A stretch of DNA of 64,000 nt. Source: Belnapia mucosa. Its GTDB lineage: Bacteria; Pseudomonadota; Alphaproteobacteria; Acetobacterales; Acetobacteraceae. Shown piece by piece: positions 57,461-64,000 of this stretch; positions within the stretch are counted from its first letter, which is position 1, and the number at the start of each line of letters is the position of its first letter. The stretch covers positions 62,001 through 126,000 of the forward strand of contig NZ_JAEUXJ010000012.1 in NCBI RefSeq assembly GCF_016775475.1, written 5' to 3'. The notes beneath the pieces are model-generated. The model searched no databases. It saw only the letters and a list, made by a program, of their open reading frames with translations, and was not told the DNA's origin. The position numbers and the translations under genes were made by a program.

Positions 57461-58378
57461 ATGAGCAACCTCAATATCCGCCCCCTGGGCTTCGCCGCCG
57501 GCGCCGAGGTCACCGGCCTCGACCTCTGCCAGCCACTCGCCGAGGCGGACCGCGGTGCGATCAATGACGCTTGGCTGCGCCACTTGGTCCTGGTCTTCCC
57601 CGGCCAGGACCTGACGCCGGAGCAGCAGATCGCCTTCGCCCGGAACTTTGGCGAACTCGATGATCACGCGTCGCAGGCGCCCTCGACCCTGCATCCCGAG
57701 CACCGGGAGATCCTGGTCCTGACGAACAAGCAGGTCGGGGGAAAGCCGTCCGGTACGCACAACTCCGGCCGGAACTGGCACACGGACCTGAGCTACACGG
57801 AGCGCCCAGCCAAGGGCGCCCTGCTCTCCTGCAAGGAGAAGCCACCTGTCGGCGGTGACACGATGTGGGCGAACCTCTACCTCGCTTACGAGACGCTCAG
57901 CCCCGCGATACGCGCGCTCCTGGAGGGGCTTGAGGCCGTCCACGACGTCACGCTGATCAAGGGCATCGAGCAGCGCGACCCGGCGCTCGTGGCCGACATG
58001 AAGCGCCGGAACCCGGCGGTCGTGCACCCGGTCATGCGAGTACACCCGGAGACCGGACGCAAGTCGCTCCTCATCGGTCAGCGCATCCGCGGCTTCGTCG
58101 GCATGTCAGACGAGGAAAGCCAAAGCCTCCTGTCTATGCTCAACACCCACGCGACCTCGCCCGAGTTCGTCTACCGGCACCGCTGGAGCGTGGGTGACCT
58201 TGTTATGTGGGACAACCGCTGCACCTGCCACGTCGCGCTCGCCGACTTCGACCAGACGAAGCCGCGGGTCATGCACCGCTGTTCTCTGGAAGGCGAGCAG
58301 AAGACAGGGCGGATCATAACGGCCGCCGGGATGGGTGACCGAGCCTCCATGCTCCAGGCCGTCGCCGCCGTGTCCTGA
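57461..58378 (+). CDS. TauD/TfdA-type Fe(II)/2-oxoglutarate dioxygenase
   Basis: 305-residue dioxygenase with GAGAAGC-type RBS. The start LNIRPLGFAAGAEVTGLDL is typical. The HxD iron ligands are in NWHTDLSY. The distal His is in DNRCTCHVALADFD, with the 2OG-binding Arg in RVMHRCSLEG. It would hydroxylate a small sulfonate, carboxylate or aromatic ether-like substrate. Its neighbours (Bug receptors, PhyH-type enzyme) suggest a catabolic pathway; substrate unknown. Confidence 0.92.
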   Translation: MSNLNIRPLGFAAGAEVTGLDLCQPLAEADRGAINDAWLRHLVLVFPGQDLTPEQQIAFARNFGELDDHASQAPSTLHPEHREILVLTNKQVGGKPSGTHNSGRNWHTDLSYTERPAKGALLSCKEKPPVGGDTMWANLYLAYETLSPAIRALLEGLEAVHDVTLIKGIEQRDPALVADMKRRNPAVVHPVMRVHPETGRKSLLIGQRIRGFVGMSDEESQSLLSMLNTHATSPEFVYRHRWSVGDLVMWDNRCTCHVALADFDQTKPRVMHRCSLEGEQKTGRIITAAGMGDRASMLQAVAAVS

Positions 58379-58425
58379 GCGGCCCGTAGAGGCCCGCCGG
58401 CGAACGCCCACGGGGAGGAAACAAC

Positions 58426-59400
58426 ATGCGGCGCATCAGAACGGTGCTCCTGCTCATCCTGTTCTCAGCTGCCATCGCAGCGCCGGCCGTTCCCCAGACG
58501 GCGGCTTGGCCGACCCAGCCCATACGGATGGTCGTGGCCTTCCCACCGGGTGGGGCAACCGACGTGATGGCCCGTCTGCTCGCCCAGGGATTGACGGGGG
58601 AAGTCGGTCAGAACGTCATCGTCGAGAACCGTGCCGGGGCCAGCGGCATCGTTGGTTCCGAGGCTGTCGCAAAGGCCGCGCCCGACGGCTACACGCTCCT
58701 CTTCGCACCGAGCTCGCACGCCACGCTGAGTGAACTCTACCCCTCGCTGCCGTTCAGCCCTGTGCGGGACTTTACATCCATCGCGACCTTCGCGCGGACG
58801 CCATACCTCTTTGTCGTTAGTCCGGGCGTTCCGGCGCAGTCGATGCAAGGGTTGATTGAACTCGCCCGCCGCCGCCCCGGCGAGATCGCCTATGCCTCCA
58901 CCGGGATGGGGACGGCGCAGCACCTGGCCGGGGAGATCCTGCGCCGGGTCGCTGGCATCGACATCCTGCACGTTCCCTACAAGGGGAGCGGCGCGGTCCG
59001 CGCCGACCTGCTCGCCGGACGCATCCAGTCGATGTTCGACAATGTCGCGGTGATGCTCCCGTATGTCCGACGGGGTGAGGTCCGGGCCCTCGCCGTCACC
59101 GGAGCGAAGCGGAGCCCTCTGGTACCCAACCTCCCGACCCTCCGCGAACTTGGCTTTCGGGAGGCAGAGATCGAGGGCTGGTTCGTTCTCCTCGGCCCCG
59201 CCGGTGTGCCGGATGACATTGTCCGCCGCTTGAACGCCGCCGTGAACGCGGTCCTCTCCGTACCTTCCACGGTGGAGCATCTCGCGGAACTCGGTGCCGA
59301 GCCGCTCATCGGGAAGCCCGAGGACGTGACTGCGCTGATTGCCGGCGACCGCGAGAAGTGGGGTCGTGTGATCCGCGAGGCCCAGATTCGGGTGGAATAG
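58426..59400 (+). CDS. Bug/TctC-family tripartite tricarboxylate receptor
   Basis: 324-residue periplasmic receptor with signal RTVLLLILFSAAIAAPAVPQ and AGGAGG-type spacing (GGGGAGGAAAC before the ATG). Bug motifs are WPTQPIRMVVAFPPGGATDV, NRAGASGIVGSEAVAKAAPDGYTLL, YPSLPFSPVRDFTSI, and AYASTGMGTAQHLAGE. The ligand probably matches the adjacent dioxygenase substrate, inferred from position. No membrane partner genes nearby. Confidence 0.92.
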   Translation: MRRIRTVLLLILFSAAIAAPAVPQTAAWPTQPIRMVVAFPPGGATDVMARLLAQGLTGEVGQNVIVENRAGASGIVGSEAVAKAAPDGYTLLFAPSSHATLSELYPSLPFSPVRDFTSIATFARTPYLFVVSPGVPAQSMQGLIELARRRPGEIAYASTGMGTAQHLAGEILRRVAGIDILHVPYKGSGAVRADLLAGRIQSMFDNVAVMLPYVRRGEVRALAVTGAKRSPLVPNLPTLRELGFREAEIEGWFVLLGPAGVPDDIVRRLNAAVNAVLSVPSTVEHLAELGAEPLIGKPEDVTALIAGDREKWGRVIREAQIRVE

Positions 59401-59544
59401 CCTTGGCGATCATTCTCATGCCGATGCCACGGCTGCGTTGGGTCGCTTCAGACGCCCTGACGCTGTCCCGTCGCCCGGACCCGGGCCGAGGACACCAAAG
59501 AAGAAAATGCCGCACGCAGCGAGCATGCTGGAGGAAAAGCCACC

Positions 59545-60522
59545 GTGAAGGTACGCCGTAGGGATCTCATGGCCACCGGGTTTGCCGCCTATGCGACACC
59601 CGGGTTGGCACAGTCGTCATCGGCCGCTTCTCGCTTTCCCGAGCGGCCGGTGCGGATTGTCGTTGCCTACAGCGCCGGTGGGGCTGCGGACAGCCAGGCC
59701 CGTCTGGCTGCCCAGCATCTGAGTGAGATGTGGAATACGCCCGTCGTGGTCGAGAACCGGCCTGGAGGGAACACGCTGATCGCGACCCAGGCTGTGCAAC
59801 GCTCTGCGCCAGACGGCCACACCATGCTGTCGGTCTCTCTGCCCTTCGCGCTCAACCCGGTGATGTTCGAGAAATTACCTTACGACCCATTCCAGGATTT
59901 TCTTCCTGTCGGCTTAATATCCAGTATTCCCAACATTTTGGTCGTTCACCCCTCCTTCCCGGCACGAACGGTGGGTGAATTCATCGCTTATGCACGCGCC
60001 AACCCTGGCAAGGTCACGGTGGCCCACACCGGCATTGGCAGCATTACCCATCTGTCTGGCGAACTGCTCTACGATAAGACTGGCATCGAGGTGACAATGA
60101 TCGCCTACCCAGGCAGTACCCCAGCCCATGCCGACGTCCTCTCAGGGCGCGTCTCGGCGATGTTCGATAGCAGCATGCTGCCACACATCGAAGCGCGGCG
60201 CGTGCGAGCGCTTGGCGTCACGTCAGCGGAGCGTCTTGACCTCCTGCCAGACTTGCCGACCATCGCCGAGCAGGGCTTTCCCGGCTACAGCGCCGCGGCC
60301 TTCTACGGATTGGTGGCGCCGCGTGAAACGCCCCCCATGGTCGTCGAGAAGATAGCGGCCGACCTTCGTTCGGTTCTCCAACTGCCAGAGGTGCGTTCAC
60401 GCATGCGGGATATGACATTCATTGCCGGCGACACGACCCCAGCCTCCTTCAGCGCATTCATACAGGAGGAGGCCGCACGCTGGGGTGGCCTGGTAAAGCG
60501 CAGAGAGATTCGTCCAGGCTAA
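59545..60522 (+). CDS. Bug/TctC-family tripartite tricarboxylate receptor
   Basis: 325-residue receptor starting with GTG; signal RRRDLMATGFAAYATPGLAQ. Bug motifs are FPERPVRIVVAYSAGGAADS, VVVENRPGGNTLIATQAVQRSAPDGHTML, FEKLPYDPFQDFLPV, and VAHTGIGSITHLSGE. It diverges clearly from the preceding paralogue, so this is not a recent duplication. Base composition drops noticeably in AT-richer stretches compared with the 1-47 kb part. The 144-bp gap before it holds no feature. Confidence 0.92.
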   Translation: MKVRRRDLMATGFAAYATPGLAQSSSAASRFPERPVRIVVAYSAGGAADSQARLAAQHLSEMWNTPVVVENRPGGNTLIATQAVQRSAPDGHTMLSVSLPFALNPVMFEKLPYDPFQDFLPVGLISSIPNILVVHPSFPARTVGEFIAYARANPGKVTVAHTGIGSITHLSGELLYDKTGIEVTMIAYPGSTPAHADVLSGRVSAMFDSSMLPHIEARRVRALGVTSAERLDLLPDLPTIAEQGFPGYSAAAFYGLVAPRETPPMVVEKIAADLRSVLQLPEVRSRMRDMTFIAGDTTPASFSAFIQEEAARWGGLVKRREIRPG

Positions 60523-60624
60523 CGCCCAAAGCCTAACTTGTTCGCGGCCTAGCCACCCACGCCGCTTGGGCCTGCCACTCTGCTTCCTGAACATGGACAA
60601 ATGAAGCAAAAGGAGAAAACGAGG

Positions 60625-61794
60625 ATGTCTGCCACTGCGGAAGCACCAACTCTGTCGCGTGCCGATCATGATGCAGGTATGCGCGACTATCGTATTGCAG
60701 GCGAGCGCCTTGCCGCCGAGATCGGCAATCGGGGCCCGCTTCGACTGACCGATGACGGCCGCCTGCACCCTGATATCCTTGCCGCCTACTGGCGGCATGG
60801 GTACTACATTTTCGAAGGGGTTATCGACCAGGCAGAGGTCGAAGCGCTCCGGCGCGACGCTCAAGACATGCTGGAGCGCGCGCCGGTTACGCCCGACGCC
60901 AAGATCGATGCGCAAGGTCGTCCTGCTCTCGGTCTCGATTATGCGCGTTGCCCTTACCGCTATACCAAACCACTGTCCGACCCTTGGGGCGGCACCGATG
61001 CGCTGAACGGCCGCCATCCGGCGCAAATGGCACAGCCGAAGGCCGATGAAGGTGCGCCCGAGCAGGTGGTCTTCCTGATGTACTCGATGTGCCAGTCTAT
61101 GCCGTCGGGTCTCAGGCTATACGGGCATCCGGGACTGCTGGCGGTCGCGCAGTCGATCAACGGCACCGACTTCGTGCCTTTCAACGACGCCATCTTTGTC
61201 AAGCAGCCGGGCCTTGGCGGTTCTGTCGCCTGGCATCAGGATGGCGTCACGCACTGGAATTCGCCCGACTGGGATGAGGGCATCCATGGCTTTAACTTCC
61301 AGGTGCAAATTTATCCGACAACGGTGGGCAACTGCTTGTGGGTCATCCCCGGCTCGCACAAACTCGGCAAAGTCGACATCAAGAGACTTGTCGCGGAAAA
61401 TGGCGGCAGCGAGCAGTTGCCAGGTGCGGTACCGCTTGTTTGCAAAGCGGGTGACGTCACGATTGTGAATCGCCAGATGGTTCACGGCTCCTTCGCCAAC
61501 AGCTCGCCTGATCTTCGCATCTCACTGACCTTTGGTTTCCATCGGCGTAAGTCGGTGCTCGGTCAGAAGGCAGCCCTGTCGATAACCGAGACCAATGCGG
61601 TTTACGATGAGAAGCGCGTCTTCGAGCGTGCGGCCGTCATCCAGGTGGCAATCGACGCACGCGGCCAGGCGTTCCCCCAGGAGACGAGGTTCCGCTACCA
61701 GCCATTTGCCGGGATCGAGGATCAGTTCCGCTTTACGCCTGAGACCTTCGAGCGCGTGATCCGCGACTACAACACCAAGGACTTATCTATCTAA
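60625..61794 (+). CDS. Phytanoyl-CoA dioxygenase (PhyH) family enzyme
   Basis: About 389-residue Fe(II)/2-oxoglutarate enzyme. The best start is the ATG at 60625, preceded by AAGGAG; an ATG at 60601 is also in frame. Iron ligands are in SVAWHQDGVTHW (HxD) and the distal His in NRQMVHGSFANSSPDLRISLTFGFH, which also contains the 2OG-binding Arg. LWVIPGSHKLGKVDI is a PhyH hallmark. The protein is intact and ends just before mobile-element debris. Substrate unknown. Confidence 0.9.
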   Translation: MSATAEAPTLSRADHDAGMRDYRIAGERLAAEIGNRGPLRLTDDGRLHPDILAAYWRHGYYIFEGVIDQAEVEALRRDAQDMLERAPVTPDAKIDAQGRPALGLDYARCPYRYTKPLSDPWGGTDALNGRHPAQMAQPKADEGAPEQVVFLMYSMCQSMPSGLRLYGHPGLLAVAQSINGTDFVPFNDAIFVKQPGLGGSVAWHQDGVTHWNSPDWDEGIHGFNFQVQIYPTTVGNCLWVIPGSHKLGKVDIKRLVAENGGSEQLPGAVPLVCKAGDVTIVNRQMVHGSFANSSPDLRISLTFGFHRRKSVLGQKAALSITETNAVYDEKRVFERAAVIQVAIDARGQAFPQETRFRYQPFAGIEDQFRFTPETFERVIRDYNTKDLSI

Positions 61795-61810
61795 GCTCGA
61801 CTTTAGCCAT

Positions 61811-62095
61811 TCAGGCCGTGTGGCAGAGGGCATAGGTGATGCCCTCGCGTAGAGCAGGCGGGAGTTTCGCAGCGTCGACCGACTGCCGGGACACGGCGAA
61901 ACCCTGCTCGCTCCAGATCGCAGCTGGTACCGCGGCGAGACTGTTGGCAAAGATCGGCCGCTGCTTGTGGTATCAGGCGCTGGCCGAGACCTGGATGCGA
62001 GCGCGACCGTTGAGGCGCGACGCCAACAGGGTGACGATCGGGAATGGCCCAAGCAGACATGGCGTGGTGCGGGCGATAGCCTTGCGCGGCTTCGC
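61811..62095 (-). pseudogene. 3' end of a DDE transposase with internal stop
   Basis: Minus-strand reading PRKAIARTTPCLLGPFPIVTLLASRLNGRARIQVSASA is followed by an in-frame TGA (61973-61975). It continues with YHKQRPIFANSLAAVPAAIWSEQGFAVSRQS and ALREGITYALCHTA before its stop at 61811. This resembles the C-terminal end of IS701-like DDE transposases, with Trp to stop at the SASA-YHK position. Everything 5' of about 62095 is missing. Confidence 0.55.
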
Positions 62096-62378
62096 CACCA
62101 GCGTCTCGGTCGCATCATGGACGCCACAAGCGCCTCGGTCGTGGCGGCGTATGAACGCCCCCTCAAGGGGCTGGAGACGCGCACGGCTTTGATGCGAGAG
62201 CGTATGGTGTCCGGCAGCAAGCCGCTGATGAGTTTCGGCGAAACCTATCGAACTGCCTTTGGCTTCCTCGCAAACCCTCGGAAATTTTGGAATTCGGAGA
62301 GGATCGAGGACCGCCGCGCGGTGCTCAAACCCGTCTTCGCGGACCGCCTGCCATACGTGCGGGGCAAAGGCTATCGAA
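62093..62378 (+). pseudogene. Serine recombinase C-terminal remnant, part before the IS
   Basis: Reads RLGRIMDATSASVVAAYERPLKGLETRTALMRERM, then SFGETYRTAFGFLANPRKFWNSERIEDRRAVLKPVFADRLPYVRGKGYR. This is the coiled-coil/C-terminal region of large serine recombinases (consensus FLANPxKLWxSxRxEDRRxVLxLxFAxRLxYxRxxGFRT). The N-terminal catalytic resolvase domain is absent. The frame is interrupted exactly at GYR by the IS3 element and resumes after it. Confidence 0.75.
62375..62378. repeat. 4-bp target-site duplication, left copy
   Basis: CGAA directly precedes the left end of the IS; the same CGAA follows the right end at 63664-63667. Four-bp duplications are typical for the IS407 group. Confidence 0.85.
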
Positions 62379-62420
62379 TGACGTGCTCCCCGTGGTTCCA
62401 GCCAGGGATAAGTTGGGTCC
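62379..62420 (+). repeat. Left terminal inverted repeat of the IS
   Basis: The outer 12 bases are identical to the right end. Bases 62406-62420 match the corresponding right-end block at 13 of 15 positions. Confidence 0.85.
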
Positions 62421-62438
62421 GTCGAGGAGCAGAGGACG

Positions 62439-62702
62439 ATGCGACGGAGCCGGTTCACCGAGGGTCAGATCCTCGGGATCCTGAAGGAGCATGAGGCGGG
62501 GCGGTCGGCGGCGGATCTGTGCCGGAAGCACGGGATCAGCGATCAGACGCTCTACAACTGGGAGGCCAAGTATGGCGGTCTGAAGCCGTCGGAGGCATCG
62601 CGGCTGAAGGGGCTGGAGGACGAGAACCGGCGCCTGAAGAAGCTGCTGGCCGAGGCGGTGATGGACAACTCGGTGCTACGGGAGTTGCTGAGAAAAAACT
62701 GA
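62439..62702 (+). CDS. IS3-family transposase OrfA
   Basis: 87-residue helix-turn-helix protein: RRSRFTEGQILGILKEHEAGRSAADLCRKHGISDQTLYNWEAKYGGL. A leucine-zipper-like helix follows (RLKGLEDENRRLKKLLAEAVMDNSVLREL). It binds the IS ends and oligomerises. It ends at the slippery site that fuses it to OrfB. Confidence 0.93.
   Translation: MRRSRFTEGQILGILKEHEAGRSAADLCRKHGISDQTLYNWEAKYGGLKPSEASRLKGLEDENRRLKKLLAEAVMDNSVLRELLRKN
62693..62699 (+). promoter_or_regulatory. Programmed -1 frameshift slippery heptamer
   Basis: A AAA AAC is in the correct phase relative to orfA codons (AGA AAA AAC TGA). A -1 slip leads directly into the orfB frame (CTG ATC GGG), giving the OrfAB fusion transposase. Confidence 0.8.
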
Positions 62703-63644
62703 TCGGGCCTGCGGCGCGGTTCGGAGCGGTGGAGCGCGTGATGCGCGAGCACGGCTACAGCGAACGGGCGGCCTGCAGGCTGATCGGGGTTGATCGGTCG
62801 GCGTTCCGGTATGAGCGCGCCGATGATGGGGATGCAGAGCTGCGGAAGCGGCTGCGCGACCTGGCCGGTCAGCGTCGCCGGTTCGGCTACCGGCGGCTGG
62901 CGATCCTGCTGCGGCGGGAGGGTGCTGTCGTGAACCTGAAGCGCATCTGGCGGCTGTATCGCGAGGAGCGGTTTTCGGTGCGGCGACGCGGCGGACGTAA
63001 GCGGGCGCTCGGCACGCGGGCGCCGATGACGGTGCCGCAGGGTGCCGCAGGGTGCCGATCAGCGATGGAGCCTGGACTTCGTGGCCGATGCGCTGGCCGA
63101 TGGTCGGCGGTTCAGGGTGCTGTGCGTGGTGGACGACTTCACGCGGGAGGCACTGGCGACGGTGGTGGACACCTCGATCAGCGGCGCGCGGGTGATGCGC
63201 GAGCTGGAGCGCCTGGTGGCCGGGCGGCGCCTGCCCGCGACGATCGTCAGCGACAACGGCACGGAGCTGACCTCGGTGGCGGTCCTGCGTTGGGCGGAGG
63301 AGCGCAGCGTGGAATGGCACTACATCGCGCCGGGCAAGCCGCAGCAGAATGCGTTCGTGGAGAGCTTCAACGGCCGCCTGCGCGACGAACGCCTGAACGA
63401 GCATGTGTTCGGCTCGCTGGCCGAGGCGCGTCGGCTGATCGAGGCCTGGCGGGAGGACTACAACTTGGTCCGGCCTCACGGCAGCCTCGGCGGTCGGGCG
63501 CCGGAGGAGTTTGCCAGACACAGCGCCCGCGCGAAGGATCGGGCCGAGGGCGCTGCGCTACTCGAGGGCTCCGCGCCCTCGGCCCGATCCACCACGGTCC
63601 CGAACAGGGGTAAACGGAGAACGGATCCAAGTTATCCGCGGTAG
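62699..63644 (+). pseudogene. IS3-family transposase OrfB, disrupted by 10-bp duplication
   Basis: The N-terminal part reads LIGPAARFGAVERVMREHGYSERAACRLIGVDRSAFRYE and RRFGYRRLAILLRREG. After a tandem duplication at 63031-63050 the true frame continues elsewhere as GADQRWSLDFVADALADGRRFRVLCVVDDFTREAL. SDNGTELTS and QQNAFVESFNGRLRDERLNEH follow, with all three DDE residues present. The 10-bp insertion shifts the frame, so no full OrfB is made. Confidence 0.92.
63031..63050. repeat. 10-bp tandem duplication inside orfB
   Basis: GGTGCCGCAG occurs twice in direct succession, followed by GGTGCCGATC. Removing one copy restores the continuous IS3 transposase reading TVPQGADQRWSLDF. Confidence 0.9.
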
Positions 63645-63663
63645 GAAAGCAGGGAGCACGTCA
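63623..63663 (-). repeat. Right terminal inverted repeat of the IS
   Basis: Its reverse complement starts TGACGTGCTCCC and carries GGATAACTTGGATCC, matching the left end. Confidence 0.85.
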
Positions 63664-63735
63664 CGAACCGCCAAAATCTCCATGCCGTTCAGGTCCTTGG
63701 GAAACTTGGAAGTGCCCGAAATGGGAATGGCGCCA
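63664..63735 (+). pseudogene. Serine recombinase remnant, part after the IS
   Basis: Starting with the duplicated CGAA, the frame resumes as RTAKISMPFRSLGNLEVPEMGMA. This is the typical end of large serine recombinases (GFRT-x-K-x-S/T-x-PF). The coding similarity stops near 63735, where the opposite-strand cytochrome reading begins. Confidence 0.65.
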
Positions 63736-64000
63736 TTGTACTGCATCCAGTCGAACCAGGGGGCGTCCCACAGAGCCGGGTAGCTCACCGGCCCGTCTGC
63801 CACCGCCAAGTTCGAGGGTGTTTGGGTCAAGGTGCCAAAGACGAAGTTCCCGCCTCGGCCTAACGCGTCCAGCCGACCGAAACCCTCCGCTACCCGGTAC
63901 AGCCGACGCCGTTCCGCAAGCCCTCTCCCGGTGGCGCCGGCGTCCAGGGCGAGCTCGAGCCGGCGCCGCAGTCGCTCCCGGGCCTCCGACGTGTCCGCCT
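63725..64000 (-). pseudogene. Truncated di-heme cytochrome c-type gene, N-terminus beyond window
   Basis: Minus-strand open frame from the right edge contains ERRRLYRVAEGFGRLDALGRGGNFVFGT followed by VADGPVSYPALWDAPWFDWMQYNGAI. This fits the RoxA-like di-heme cytochrome/peroxidase family (consensus GFGRxDALGxGGNxVFG and PVSYPxLWD-x-FDWVQYN). The expected ARNxGEALGV segment and everything 3' of about 63730 are missing at the recombinase junction. No heme-binding CxxCH is within the visible part. The 5' end is outside the window. Confidence 0.6.

Larger units (their letters stand above)
62379..63663 (+). mobile_element. IS3-family insertion sequence (IS407-like), 1285 bp
   Basis: Both ends begin TGACGTGCTCCC (as inverted repeats), with a second conserved block GGATAA-N-TTGG-N-TCC about 28 bp in. 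Between them lie orfA and orfB with an A AAA AAC frameshift signal. The 4-bp flanking CGAA repeats prove transposition into the serine recombinase gene. The copy is probably inactive because orfB is frameshifted. Confidence 0.92.

Overview
The window is uniformly GC-rich chromosomal DNA with short intergenic gaps and many start/stop overlaps (ATGA, GTGA). It carries many orphan periplasmic receptors: four Bug/TctC proteins, one TAXI, one DctP, one dipeptide and two branched-chain amino-acid type. This style and gene content fit an alphaproteobacterium of the Acetobacteraceae (Roseomonas-like). That assignment is inferred from gene content only; there is no rRNA or other marker here.

Positions 1-31.7 kb are mostly core and ordinary accessory genes. 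In order: a cut-off Bug receptor, a TAXI receptor, a CBS-BON protein, a chain of MFS transporter, mismatch uracil/thymine glycosylase and giant NAD-glutamate dehydrogenase, a JmjC/cupin hydroxylase with an OmpA-like partner, an amidase with nitronate monooxygenase, a complete dipeptide-type ABC operon (substrate-binding protein, two permeases, fused double ATPase), a Baeyer-Villiger-type monooxygenase, TypA/BipA, a Gly/Ser/Met-rich secreted protein, an adenosine-kinase-like PfkB protein, a bactofilin, an AEC transporter, another Bug receptor and a methyltransferase. Positions 31.7-37.6 kb hold a Liv-type ABC operon with two tandem receptors. Positions 37.8-47.1 kb hold a DctP receptor, a molybdenum-flavoured cluster (MOSC protein, phthalate-dioxygenase-reductase-like flavoprotein, XRE-cupin regulator, xanthine-dehydrogenase-type molybdopterin subunit) and a convergent HyuA/HyuB pair.

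Positions 47.1-56.6 kb form a stress island: RTX-like repeat protein, universal stress protein, zinc alcohol dehydrogenase, L,D-transpeptidase, EF-hand protein, a second FtsH-type protease, host-attachment protein and MBL/beta-CASP protein. A degenerate MFS fragment lies at one edge and a decayed ppsA fragment at the other. FNR/FixK-like palindromes lie upstream of several of these genes and of the CBS-BON gene, so I infer an oxygen-limitation regulon. The RTX and FtsH genes carry frameshifts; the FtsH ones are two compensating single-base indels in homopolymers.

Positions 56.6-61.8 kb form a small catabolic island: GntR regulator, TauD-type dioxygenase, two Bug receptors and a PhyH-type dioxygenase. 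From 61.8 kb to the end is a mobile-element graveyard: the 3' end of a DDE transposase with an internal stop, the 3' end of a large serine recombinase, and inside it a full IS3-family (IS407-like) element of 1285 bp. This element has matching ends, a 4-bp target duplication (CGAA), a correctly phased A AAA AAC slippery site, and an orfB broken by a 10-bp tandem duplication. The serine-recombinase frame resumes past the IS and then abuts a truncated di-heme-cytochrome-type gene on the opposite strand. No tRNA, rRNA or CRISPR array was seen.
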